This document shows positions 8,181 through 16,415 of a stretch of DNA of 64,000 nucleotides, piece after piece. Under the pieces are notes generated by a model that was given only the letters and a program-made list of their open reading frames with translations, was not told the DNA's origin and made no database searches. Made by a program: the position numbers and the translations under genes. Position 1 is the stretch's first letter. Every line of letters begins with the position of its first letter. The stretch is from Oscillospiraceae bacterium. GTDB taxonomy: Bacteria; Bacillota; Clostridia; Oscillospirales; Oscillospiraceae. Location of the stretch: NCBI GenBank assembly GCA_017429325.1, contig JAFRPC010000003.1, positions 21,361 through 85,360 on the forward strand, in the 5' to 3' direction.

Positions 8181-9641
8181 ATGAGACCCTTTCTGGACAA
8201 GGATTTCCTGCTCAGCACGGAAACGGCGAAGAAGCTGTACCACGAAATTGCGGAACAACTGCCCATCCTTGACTACCACTGCCACCTGGACCCGCGGGAA
8301 ATATACGAGGACCGGCGCTTTGAGAACATCACCCAGGTCTGGCTGGGCGGCGACCACTACAAATGGCGGCTCATGCGCTCCTTTGGGATCGAAGAGAAGT
8401 ATATCACCGGCGACGCCACGGACCGGGAGAAGTTCCAGGCCTGGGCCGAGACCCTGGCCCTGGCCGTCGGCAACCCCCTCTACCATTGGACCCACCTGGA
8501 GCTCAAAAACTACTTTGGCTTCGAGGGCCCTCTGACCCCGGAGAACGCGGAGGCCGTCTGGACCCTCTGCAATGCCCAGCTTGCCAAGCCGGAGTTCTCC
8601 GCCCGCAATCTGCTCCTCCGCTCCAAGGTGGAAGTCATCTGCACCACCGACGACCCGGCGGACAGCCTCAAATGGCACCGGAAGCTTGCCGGGGACGACA
8701 AAACCTCCCCTGCTTGCAGGGGAGGGGGACCGGCCTCAAGGCCGGTGGAGGGGTCCATTCCGTCCGAAGCAGCTGCCTTTCCCGTCAAGGTGCTGCCCTC
8801 ATACCGCCCCGATAAGGCGCTGGGCCTGGAAAAACCCGACTATCTGGACTATCTGGCTCGCCTCGGCGGCCCGCAGAGCTTCCGGGCTTTGGTTGACGCG
8901 CTGAAAGACAGATTGGACTACTTCGTCTCCCTGGGCTGCCGGGTCAGCGACCACGGCCTCGCTGCGGTGCCCTTTGCCCCCGCGGCGGAGGATTTGGTGG
9001 AGCATATCTTCCAAAACCGCCTGGCGGGCGTCCTGCCCTCGGCGCTGGAGGAAAAGCAGTTCAAGACTGCCCTCCTGGTGGAGCTGGGCAGGGCCTATCA
9101 TGCAAAGGGCGTCGTGATGCAGCTCCACTTCGGCGTCATCCGCGATTTGTCGAAGCGGGTTTACCGCCGACTCGGCCCCGACGCCGGGATTGACTCCATC
9201 GGCGACCAGGCCTCCATTTCTGAGCTGGCAGCCTTCCTGAACGCCCTGGACGAGACCGGCCAGCTGCCGAAGACGGTGCTCTATTCCCTGAATCCCAACG
9301 ACAACACCGCCGTCGAGACCGTCATGGGGGCCTTCCAGACCGGGGAGGCCCGGGGCAAGCTCCAGCACGGCTCCGCCTGGTGGTTCAACGACCACAAGCG
9401 GGGAATGCAGGCCCAGCTCGAAAGCCTGGCCGCCGAAGGCCATCTGGCGACCTTTGTCGGGATGCTCACCGACTCCCGCAGCTTCCTCAGCTGCGCCCGC
9501 CACGAGTACTTCCGCCGCATCCTCTGCGACTTGCTCGGCGCCTGGGTCGAAAACGGCGAGTATCCCGACGACAAGGCCCTGCTGACCCGCATCGTCAGGG
9601 GCGTCTGTTACGACAACGCAGGTGCCTATTTCGGATTTTGA
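8181..9641 (+). CDS. uxaC: Glucuronate isomerase carrying an in-frame repeat insertion
   Basis: 486 residues, slightly longer than usual for UxaC (about 450-470). It isomerises D-glucuronate to D-fructuronate (and galacturonate to tagaturonate), the entry step for this operon. Family motifs are LDYHCHLDPREIYED near residue 30, TTDDPADSLKWH near 155, KVLPSYRPDKAL near 205, and GSAWWFNDHKRGMQ and MLTDSRSFLSCARHEYFRR towards the C-terminus. The start at 8181 follows AAAAAGGAG by 6 bases. A 51-bp palindromic repeat (8704-8754) lies in frame between LAGDDK and the conserved VLPSYRP block, adding about 17 residues rich in Gly, Pro and Arg; this accounts for the extra length. Confidence 0.95.
   Translation: MRPFLDKDFLLSTETAKKLYHEIAEQLPILDYHCHLDPREIYEDRRFENITQVWLGGDHYKWRLMRSFGIEEKYITGDATDREKFQAWAETLALAVGNPLYHWTHLELKNYFGFEGPLTPENAEAVWTLCNAQLAKPEFSARNLLLRSKVEVICTTDDPADSLKWHRKLAGDDKTSPACRGGGPASRPVEGSIPSEAAAFPVKVLPSYRPDKALGLEKPDYLDYLARLGGPQSFRALVDALKDRLDYFVSLGCRVSDHGLAAVPFAPAAEDLVEHIFQNRLAGVLPSALEEKQFKTALLVELGRAYHAKGVVMQLHFGVIRDLSKRVYRRLGPDAGIDSIGDQASISELAAFLNALDETGQLPKTVLYSLNPNDNTAVETVMGAFQTGEARGKLQHGSAWWFNDHKRGMQAQLESLAAEGHLATFVGMLTDSRSFLSCARHEYFRRILCDLLGAWVENGEYPDDKALLTRIVRGVCYDNAGAYFGF
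8704..8754 (+). repeat. Family A palindromic element (51 bp) in frame inside uxaC
   Basis: The element begins CCTCCCCTGCTTGCAGGGG, contains the hairpin ACCGGCCTCAAGGCCGGT, and ends GGAGGGGT. Near-identical 51-bp copies occur at 15303-15353 (in polA) and 53309-53359 (intergenic), and a disrupted copy at 28163-28288. Its length is a multiple of three and it is translated here as a Ser-Pro-Ala-Cys-Arg-Gly-rich insert. Confidence 0.95.
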
Positions 9642-9664
9642 AAAAAACAGTCAGAAATCCAATC

Positions 9665-11416
9665 TCACAGAGAGAACCTTGCGGCGTAGTCGTCGTAGGC
9701 GCTTTGGAAGGCTTGCGGGTCGTCGTCCTTCAGACGTTTTTGACCGGCGTGGGTATCAAAGGAATCGTCCTCCAGCTCCAGCATGGCCAGGGCGATGTTG
9801 GAGCAGTGGTCTCCGACGCGCTCAATGCTGGTGAGCAAATCGTTGAAGACGAAGCCCTGCTTGATGGTGCAGACGCCCTGCTGAAGCCGCTCCACATGGT
9901 GGCGCTTGGCTTTGTCGCAGAGGTCGTCGATGAGCTGCTCCAAGGGCTCGACCCGTGCGGCCTGGGCCAGATCATTCTGCGAAAACGCCTCCGTCGTCAG
10001 GCGCACGATCTCCCGCACGGCTGCGCTGAGCACGGAGAGCTCCCGGGTGGCCTTGTCGGAGAAATCGACCTTCTTATCGTGGATCTCGGCGGCGCTTTCT
10101 GCGATATTCAGCGCGTGGTCGGAGATGCGCTCAAAGTCCGTCAGGGTGTGCAGGTACTTGGAGACATCTTCATTTTGACGGCGGGTCATATCCCGACCGG
10201 TCAGCTTGACAAGATAAGAGCCCAGGGCGTCCTCGTAGCGGTCCACGTCGCTTTCCATGCGCTTGACCTCTTCAAAGCCGTTCCTGGAGTAGTTTGCCGT
10301 GAGCGCCAGCGCCGCGGACAGCGCTTCCCGGGAGCGCTCCGCCATATCCAGGATCGTCAGGCGGCTCTGCTCCACGGCGAGGGCCGGGTGCGCCAGGAAG
10401 CGCTCCTCCAGCCGGAGGGTCAGCTCATCCGCCGGGGTCTTCTTGTCCTTGATCAGCAGGCGGACCAAAGCCTCCAGCCCGTCGGTGAAGGGCAGGAGCA
10501 GCAGCACCATGGCGAAGCGCAGGATCGTATTGACCAGCGCCAGTGAGAAGGGATTCATGACCTTGGACAGGAAATCAAAGTGGAAGAAGGCGTTCGCCAG
10601 ATAGAACAGGGCGGTGCAGACGAACACGCTGAGCGCCGCGGCGACGAGATAGACCGCCGCGGTCCGTTTGCCGTCGGGGTTCGCACCCAGGGCTGAGAGC
10701 AGGACCGGGAAGGCCGCGCCGATGGCGACGCCCATGAGCAGCGGAAGCGCCGCCTCAAAGCTCATGGCGCCGGTGACGGAGAGGGCCTGCACGATACCGA
10801 CGGCAGCCGAGGCCGATTGCAGGATGGCCGTGAAGACCGTGCCGACCAGGATGCCCAGCAGCGGATTGGAGAGGGAGGCCAGGGTCCCGGTGAACCAGGG
10901 CTGCTTGCCGAGCCCGGACACCGCGCCGCTCATAGCGCTCATGCCGAACATCAACACCGCAAAGCCCATCAGGATGTCGCCGACATGACGGCGCTCCGGC
11001 TTTTTTGAGAAGACCCGGAGAAAAACGCCGATGACGGCCACCACACCGGTCAGCGTGGCGGTGGAGAGCAGGCTGAGCACGCCGCTGCTGCCCTCAATAT
11101 AGCTGAGGCTGATGACCCAGCCAGTGACGGAGGTGCCGAAGATCGCGCCCAAAATGACGCCGATGGCCTGCCGCAGCTTCATCATCCCGGCGTTCACAAA
11201 GCCCACCACCATGACGGAGGTGGCGGCTGAGGACTGGATCACGCCGGTGACGCCGGTGCCGAGCAGCACGCCCCGGAGCGTTGTGCTGGACAGCCGGTAG
11301 AGCACCAGCTCCAGCTTGTTGCCTGCGACTCGCTTCAGCCCGTCGCCCATCAGCGTCATGCCGAACAGGAACAGCGCAATGCCGCTGCAAAGAGAAATAA
11401 TTTCAGATATTTCCAT
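9665..11416 (-). CDS. Na/Pi-cotransporter family protein with PhoU-like C-terminal domain
   Basis: 583 residues. The first 310 form about eight membrane segments with the two inverted-repeat QSS-type motifs of the SLC34/NptA family (GVIQSSAATS near 58 and ILQSASAAVG near 205). The last 230 form helical PhoU-like bundles (ERISDHALNIAESAAEIHDK, ERVGDHCSNIALAMLE). In this family the protein takes up phosphate with sodium; the PhoU-like tail is thought to regulate transport or metal/phosphate signalling. It ends 24 bases from uxaC (convergent) and is divergent from a paralogue at 11623. An ATG at 11416 preceded by GAAAGGGGTGAAG sets the start. Relatives may also take part in c-di-AMP or peptidoglycan stress responses, so phosphate transport is likely but not certain. 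Confidence 0.88.
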   Translation of the reverse strand: MEISEIISLCSGIALFLFGMTLMGDGLKRVAGNKLELVLYRLSSTTLRGVLLGTGVTGVIQSSAATSVMVVGFVNAGMMKLRQAIGVILGAIFGTSVTGWVISLSYIEGSSGVLSLLSTATLTGVVAVIGVFLRVFSKKPERRHVGDILMGFAVLMFGMSAMSGAVSGLGKQPWFTGTLASLSNPLLGILVGTVFTAILQSASAAVGIVQALSVTGAMSFEAALPLLMGVAIGAAFPVLLSALGANPDGKRTAAVYLVAAALSVFVCTALFYLANAFFHFDFLSKVMNPFSLALVNTILRFAMVLLLLPFTDGLEALVRLLIKDKKTPADELTLRLEERFLAHPALAVEQSRLTILDMAERSREALSAALALTANYSRNGFEEVKRMESDVDRYEDALGSYLVKLTGRDMTRRQNEDVSKYLHTLTDFERISDHALNIAESAAEIHDKKVDFSDKATRELSVLSAAVREIVRLTTEAFSQNDLAQAARVEPLEQLIDDLCDKAKRHHVERLQQGVCTIKQGFVFNDLLTSIERVGDHCSNIALAMLELEDDSFDTHAGQKRLKDDDPQAFQSAYDDYAARFSL

Positions 11417-11438
11417 GTCTTCACCCCTTTCGCGTCTT

Positions 11439-11444
11439 ATTATA
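11439..11444 (-). promoter_or_regulatory. Possible -10 box for the leftward Na/Pi gene
   Basis: TATAAT preceded by TGTGT on the minus strand, 23 bases upstream of the start at 11416. No convincing -35 is seen 17 bases away. The rest of the 206-base divergent spacer shows no clear operator. Confidence 0.4.
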
Positions 11445-11622
11445 ACACATCAAGTTTAATTCTGCCATAGCTTTCGTGTATTTTTTATAAAAATCAGCAG
11501 GAAAGACTGTTTTTTTGAGAGAAAATGTGATAAACTGAAACCCAATGGGCCCTGCTGCTCCGCAAAGGGAACGGCCTGCGCCTTTTATCAAGAAACAACA
11601 AGATTGGAAAGGTATTCTGTTT

Positions 11623-13422
11623 ATGGATATTTTTCATGTGATCTCCCTGCTGGGCGGCCTTGCCATGTTTCTCTACGGGATGCGCCTGATGGGCGACTCC
11701 CTGAAGGAAAACTCCTCCGGCACCCTGAAGCGCGTCATGGGCAAGGTAACGGACAACGCCTTTAAGGCCTTCCTGTTGGGCGTGGCGGTCACAGCCCTGA
11801 TCCAGTCCTCCACCGCCACCATTGTCATCACCGCCGGTCTGGTCAGCGCCGGGATCCTGACGCTGCGGCAATCCCTTGGCATCCTCGTCGGCGCCAACTT
11901 AGGCACCACGGTGACGGGCCAGATCATCCGTCTGCTGGACATCGACGCCTCCGGGACCTCCTTCCTTCGCTTTTTGCAGCCCTCCACCCTGGCGCCCATT
12001 GCCCTGATCATCGGGATCGTCCTGATCATGGGCAGCTTCTTCAAAAACGCCCGCTCTGTCGGCAACATCGCCATTGGCTTCGGCATCCTGTTCTCCGGCC
12101 TGCTCAATATGACCGGCGCGGTGAACAGTCTGACGGAGTCCGGCGTCTTTGAACGCCTCTTCGCCAGCTTAGGGGACAATCCGCTGCTGGGCTATCTGAC
12201 CGGCGCGGCAGTCGCCTTCATATTGCAGAGCTCCTCCGCCGCGGTGGGCATCCTCCAGGCCTTCTCGGCCACGGGCATGTTGGCCTTCAAATCCATCTAC
12301 GCCGTCATCGTGGGCATCTACCTGGGCGACTGCGTTACCACCGCCATTGTCTGCTGGATCGGCACAAAGGCCGATGCGCGGCGGGTCGGCATCGTGAACA
12401 TCCTCTACAACTTAGGCAAATCCGTCCTGGTCCTGGCCGCCATCGCCGTGGTCCACAGCCTCGGCCTGCTGGACGGGCTCTGGGACCGGACCGCCAACTC
12501 CGGCATGATCGCCAACACCAACTCCATCTTCAATCTGGCCTGCGCCCTGCTCCTGCTCCCCACCCTGCGCTTTTTGGAGCGGCTCAGCTACAAGCTCGTC
12601 CGGGACGTTCCCGTCAAGGAGAGCAAGTTCAAGTCCGTCACCGACGCCCTGAACCCGGTCTTCTACGACACCCCTGCCCTGGCCTTCCAGAGCTGCTACA
12701 ATCTGCTGCTCAGCGTCTTCGCTGCCTCCCGGACCAACATCGAGAAGTCCTTCCGGCTGCTGAACAAATACGACCCCGCCCTGCACAGGGAGATCCTGGC
12801 GGACGAGGACGAGATCGACCGCATGAGCGACCGGGTGAACAATTACATGGTTGGATTTTTGCCCCATCTGCAAAACCAGAGCCATGTGGCGATGGTGGAC
12901 CAGTATTACCGCGTCACGTCGGAATTTGAACGTCTGGGAGACCACGGCGTGAATATTGCCGAGCACGCCGCCACCCTGCATAAAAACAACACGGTCCTGT
13001 CTGCCGCGGCCCTGTCAGAGCTGGCGGTCGTGGAAAGCGCCATCATGAATATCCTGGACGAATCGGAGCATACCTTTCACAGGCGGGATGAGGAAGCGGC
13101 CCGCCGGATCGAGCCCCTGGTGCAGGTGATCAAGGAGCTCACCGCCGTTCTGAAGAAGAACCATTTGAAGCGCATGAGCACCGGCGAATGCAACGTCTAT
13201 GCCAACGCGACCTATACGGACCTGCTGATCGAATTCCAACGGATCGGCGACGTGTGCTCCAACGTGGGCATTGCGACCATCATCCGGCTTCACCCGGATC
13301 TGGCGGACCACGAGCACGTGTATTTTGACCGGCTCCATGCGGGCGGCGACGAGACCTTTGATGCCGCCTATGAGCGGGCGCACCAACGCTACTTTGCCCT
13401 CCTCCCAGGCGGAACGAAATAA
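11623..13422 (+). CDS. Na/Pi-cotransporter family protein with PhoU-like C-terminal domain (second copy)
   Basis: 599 residues with the same layout as the divergent neighbour. Membrane segments carry ALIQSSTATIVITAGLVSAG near residue 58 and ILQSSSAAVGILQAFSATG near 200, followed from about residue 360 by PhoU-like bundles (EFERLGDHGVNIAEHAATLH, EFQRIGDVCSNVGIATIIRL). The start at 11623 was chosen over an upstream in-frame ATG because GGAAAGG lies just before it and MDIFHVISLLGGLAMFLYG is the family's usual N-terminus. Expected role: sodium-driven phosphate import at the cytoplasmic membrane. The two proteins are divergent in sequence, so this is an old duplication or two separate acquisitions rather than a recent copy. 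Confidence 0.87.
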   Translation: MDIFHVISLLGGLAMFLYGMRLMGDSLKENSSGTLKRVMGKVTDNAFKAFLLGVAVTALIQSSTATIVITAGLVSAGILTLRQSLGILVGANLGTTVTGQIIRLLDIDASGTSFLRFLQPSTLAPIALIIGIVLIMGSFFKNARSVGNIAIGFGILFSGLLNMTGAVNSLTESGVFERLFASLGDNPLLGYLTGAAVAFILQSSSAAVGILQAFSATGMLAFKSIYAVIVGIYLGDCVTTAIVCWIGTKADARRVGIVNILYNLGKSVLVLAAIAVVHSLGLLDGLWDRTANSGMIANTNSIFNLACALLLLPTLRFLERLSYKLVRDVPVKESKFKSVTDALNPVFYDTPALAFQSCYNLLLSVFAASRTNIEKSFRLLNKYDPALHREILADEDEIDRMSDRVNNYMVGFLPHLQNQSHVAMVDQYYRVTSEFERLGDHGVNIAEHAATLHKNNTVLSAAALSELAVVESAIMNILDESEHTFHRRDEEAARRIEPLVQVIKELTAVLKKNHLKRMSTGECNVYANATYTDLLIEFQRIGDVCSNVGIATIIRLHPDLADHEHVYFDRLHAGGDETFDAAYERAHQRYFALLPGGTK

Positions 13423-13435
13423 ACGAAACGAGCGC

Positions 13436-13483
13436 GACGCACCGTTTCCGGATTCGCATGATCCGGAAACGGTGCGTCTTTTT
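13436..13483. terminator. Strong bidirectional terminator between Na/Pi gene and polA
   Basis: An 18-bp perfect stem (GACGCACCGTTTCCGGAT with its complement) and a 7-base loop are followed by TTTTT. It lies between two convergent stops (13422 and 13495) and can serve both. Confidence 0.92.
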
Positions 13484-13494
13484 GCTGCTTGTGA

Positions 13495-16278
13495 TTACTT
13501 TGCCTCGTACCAGCTTCGGCCTGTTTTGGCCTCGGCGGTCAGGGGGACGCTCAGGCTCGCGGCGGCTTCCATCTCCCGGGTGACGAGGGCGGCCACGGTC
13601 TCCGCCTCGGCCTCGGGGCACTCCACGATCAGCTCGTCGTGGACCTGGAGCACTAACTTCGCCGCCAGGCCCGCGGCCTTCAGGGCCTTGTCCACCCGGA
13701 GCATCGCCAGCTTGATGATGTCCGCCGCGGTGCCCTGGATGGGGGAGTTCATCGCCATCCGCTTGGCGGCCTCCCGGACCATATATTTTCCGTCCTTCAG
13801 CTCGGGAATGTACCGCCGCCGCCCGTAGAGGGTGGCAACGTAGCCCAGCTTCGTGCCCTGCTCCACCGTGGCGCTCATGAAGTCCCGGACCCCGTGGTAT
13901 CTGCGCAGATAGCTGTCGATATAGTCCTTCGCCTCGCCCCGGCTCACGCCGATGTCCTCCGCCAGAGAGAACTCCGAAATGCCGTAGACAATGCCGAAGT
14001 TGACGGCCTTTGCGCTGCGGCGCATCTGGGGCGTCACCTGGTCGAAGGGGACCCCGAAGACCTGGGAGGCCGTGACCCGGTGGATGTCCTCGCCGGAGTT
14101 GAAGGCGGCCTGCATCGCCTCGTCCCCCGCCATATGGGCCAGGACCCGCAGCTCAATCTGGCTGTAGTCCGCGTCCACAAAGACGCAGCCTGGCGCCGGG
14201 ACGAACATCTTTCGGATCTCCGCCCCCAGGTCCGTGCGGACCGGGATGTTTTGCAGGTTGGGCTCCGTGGAGGAGAGGCGGCCCGTGGCCGTCACCGTGT
14301 TCTGGAAGGTGGTGCGCACCCGCCCGTCGGGGCCGATGACCTTCAAAAGTCCCTCGGCGTAGGTGGCCTGGAGCTTGGTCAGGGTCCGGTACTCCAGGAT
14401 GCGCCCGATGATGGGGTGCTTGCTGCGGAGCTTTTCCAGCACCTCCGCGTTGGTGGACCAGCCGGTCTTGGTTTTCTTCCCGGCGGGCAGGCCCAGCCGC
14501 TCAAAGAGGATCTCGCCCAACTGCTTCGGGGAATTGAGGTTGAATTCCCCGTCCGCATAGCGGAACACCTCCGCCTGGGCCTCCGCGATGCGGGTCTTCA
14601 GCATTTCGTCAAAGGCGTGGAGGGCCTCGGCGTCCACCAGCACACCCTCCACCTCCATCTCCGCCAGCACGGCGCAGAGAGGCAGGTCCATTTCATAGAA
14701 GAGCTTTTCCAAGCCCTGCTCCTTCAGCCCCGCGGTGAGGGGGGTATATAATTCCAAAAGCGCGGCGGTTTCGGCCAGCAGCACGGTCTCCCGGGCGCCA
14801 AAAGCCTTCCCCCTTGGGGGAAGGTGGCGCGAAGCGCCGGATGAGGGGTCCTCCGAGGAAGCAGCCGCCGCCCCCTGGGCGATCAGCTCCTTTTCCGTGG
14901 GCAGCTCAATCTGGCAGTAGTCGAAGGCCAGCCGGGCCAGCTCATACTTACCCCGGGCAGCGTCCAGCAGATAGGCCGCCACCTCGGTGTCGAAGACGAC
15001 GCCCTCGGTGGGCAGGCAGCGCTCCAGCAGCCGCCGAAGCAGTTCCTTGGCCCCGTGGACGATCAGTTTGACCTCCCCGGAGAAAAGGGATGAGAGGCAG
15101 AAGTCCCAGGCCAGCCCCAGGTCAGCCCGCCGCAGCAGCGCGGGCTGCGCACCGTCGTCCAGGGCCAGGAGCTCCAGGTCCTCCGAGGCCGCCAGGGCCA
15201 CGAATTCCGCCCGTTCCCAGCCCGCCAGCAGCGCGTCGAACTCGGCCTTTGAGGCGGGGACCGCAGGCCCCGTACCTGTCATTGCGAGGCCAGTGCGCAT
15301 AACCTCCCCTGCTTGCAGGGGAGGGGGACCGGCCTCAAGGCCGGTGGAGGGGTACTTCCCGGCATCGGAGCCGGTGGTGTTTTGCGGGCGGTCAATGACC
15401 GCCCCTACAGAGCGCAGGCGGTAACGGTCGATCAGCTTGACGAAATTCAGCCGCACGAACAGGTCGTACAGCGCCTGCTTGTCCGGTTCCGCCATCAGCG
15501 CGTCGCCGGGGGCGAAGTCCACCGGGGCGTCCAGGCGGATGGTCGCCAGGTCGTAGCTCAGATAGGCGCTGTCCTTTCCGGTTTCCAGCTTCTCATAGAG
15601 CTTCCCTTTCATGTTCTGGGGGGTCAGATTCTCATAGACCCCGTCCAGGGTCCCGTACTTCAGCAGCAGCTCCGTGGCGGTCTTGGGGCCGACCCCGGCC
15701 ACGCCGGGGATGTTGTCGGAGCTGTCCCCCATCAGGGCCTTCAGGTCGATCAGGTGAATGGGCTCAAAGCCGTATTCGGCCCGAAAGACCGCGGGCGTGT
15801 AGTTGACGGAGCTGGTCTGCCCGGCCTTGGTGGAGACCAGCTTCACGGTGACGTGCTCGTCGATGAGCTGCAGGCTGTCCCGGTCGCCGGTGACGATGAC
15901 GCAGTCCCAGCCCCCGGCGGCGCAGCGCTTGGCGACGGTGCCGATTACGTCGTCGGCCTCCCAGCCCTGGCAGGCGTAGATGGGGATGTTCATCGCCCGC
16001 AGCACGTCCTTCATGACCGGCATCTGCTGGGCCAGCTCCTCGGGCATTCCGTGGCGGGTGGCCTTGTACTGGTCGTATTTCTCGTGGCGGAAGGTGGGCC
16101 CTTTGAGGTCAAAGGCCACGCACAGGGCGTCCGGGGCCTCCTCCTGGCGCATCTTGTCCAGGATGTTCAGAAAGCCGTAGACGGCGTTGGTGTACAGCCC
16201 GTCCCGGGTGCTGAGCAGCCGCACCCCGTAAAAGGCCCGGTTGATGACGGAGTTCCCGTCCAGGATCATCAGTTTCAT
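13495..16278 (-). CDS. polA: DNA polymerase I with three in-frame palindromic repeat insertions
   Basis: 927 residues. Residues 1-290 are the 5' nuclease (LDGNSVINRAFYG, VTGDRDSLQLI, MGDSSDNIPGVAGVGPKTA). About 300-520 is a degenerate 3'-5' exonuclease-like domain: the DxE, NxxxD and YxxxD residues are not found, so proofreading is probably absent, as in many Firmicutes. The polymerase domain has motif A DADYSQIELRVLAHM, motif B RRSAKAVNFGIVYGIS and motif C QVHDELIVECP. It fills gaps and removes RNA primers. The start at 16278 follows GAGGTG. Two repeat elements are translated in the linker after the nuclease (around residues 290-298 and 309-325) and a third in the exonuclease-like domain (about 477-492). 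All keep the frame and lie outside catalytic blocks. Confidence 0.96.
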   Translation of the reverse strand: MKLMILDGNSVINRAFYGVRLLSTRDGLYTNAVYGFLNILDKMRQEEAPDALCVAFDLKGPTFRHEKYDQYKATRHGMPEELAQQMPVMKDVLRAMNIPIYACQGWEADDVIGTVAKRCAAGGWDCVIVTGDRDSLQLIDEHVTVKLVSTKAGQTSSVNYTPAVFRAEYGFEPIHLIDLKALMGDSSDNIPGVAGVGPKTATELLLKYGTLDGVYENLTPQNMKGKLYEKLETGKDSAYLSYDLATIRLDAPVDFAPGDALMAEPDKQALYDLFVRLNFVKLIDRYRLRSVGAVIDRPQNTTGSDAGKYPSTGLEAGPPPLQAGEVMRTGLAMTGTGPAVPASKAEFDALLAGWERAEFVALAASEDLELLALDDGAQPALLRRADLGLAWDFCLSSLFSGEVKLIVHGAKELLRRLLERCLPTEGVVFDTEVAAYLLDAARGKYELARLAFDYCQIELPTEKELIAQGAAAASSEDPSSGASRHLPPRGKAFGARETVLLAETAALLELYTPLTAGLKEQGLEKLFYEMDLPLCAVLAEMEVEGVLVDAEALHAFDEMLKTRIAEAQAEVFRYADGEFNLNSPKQLGEILFERLGLPAGKKTKTGWSTNAEVLEKLRSKHPIIGRILEYRTLTKLQATYAEGLLKVIGPDGRVRTTFQNTVTATGRLSSTEPNLQNIPVRTDLGAEIRKMFVPAPGCVFVDADYSQIELRVLAHMAGDEAMQAAFNSGEDIHRVTASQVFGVPFDQVTPQMRRSAKAVNFGIVYGISEFSLAEDIGVSRGEAKDYIDSYLRRYHGVRDFMSATVEQGTKLGYVATLYGRRRYIPELKDGKYMVREAAKRMAMNSPIQGTAADIIKLAMLRVDKALKAAGLAAKLVLQVHDELIVECPEAEAETVAALVTREMEAAASLSVPLTAEAKTGRSWYEAK
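14804..14851 (+). repeat. Family B palindromic element (48 bp) in frame inside polA
   Basis: Begins GCCTTCCCCCTTGGGGGAAG, continues with a small GGCGCGAAGCGCC palindrome, and ends GGATGAGGGG. Longer family members with a different central palindrome lie at 21631-21701, 32592-32662, about 35278-35329 (inverted) and about 39133-39186 (inverted). Here it is 48 bp and is read on the minus strand as part of PolA. Confidence 0.9.
15303..15353 (+). repeat. Family A palindromic element (51 bp) in frame inside polA
   Basis: Same 51-bp element as in uxaC, but the gene runs on the other strand, so the reverse complement is translated (PSTGLEAGPPPLQAGE). Both orientations are therefore open and tolerated in essential or central genes. 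It lies in the linker between the 5' nuclease and the Klenow part. Confidence 0.95.
15384..15410 (+). repeat. Family C palindrome (GGGCGGTCAATGACCGCCC) in frame inside polA
   Basis: Same GTAGGGGCGGTCATTGACCG-type palindrome that fills many gaps (for example near 20948, 27325 and 53831). In intergenic copies CTGTAGGG often supplies a TAG stop. Here the frame is shifted (TCT GTA GGG) so it reads through as SVGAVIDRPQ. Confidence 0.9.
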
Positions 16279-16415
16279 GACAGCACCTCGTTTGAGAGGA
16301 GTTTGTAGCGCGGGCAATCTGCCCGCCTATGCGAGGGATCAGGCAACAGGCAACAGGCAACGGGCAACAGACCCGCCTGTAGGGACGGCTCTCTGCGGAC
16401 AAGCGATGTTTGCCC
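16279..16415 (+). repeat. Repeat mosaic between gltX and polA
   Basis: Successive short elements: GTAGCGCGGGCAATCTGCCCGCC near 16305, CAACAGGCAACGGGCAACAGACCCGCCTGTAGG from about 16345, and GACAAGCGATGTTTGCCCCTACAG up to 16420. The last one supplies the gltX stop codon. No separate promoter for polA could be picked out. Confidence 0.8.
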
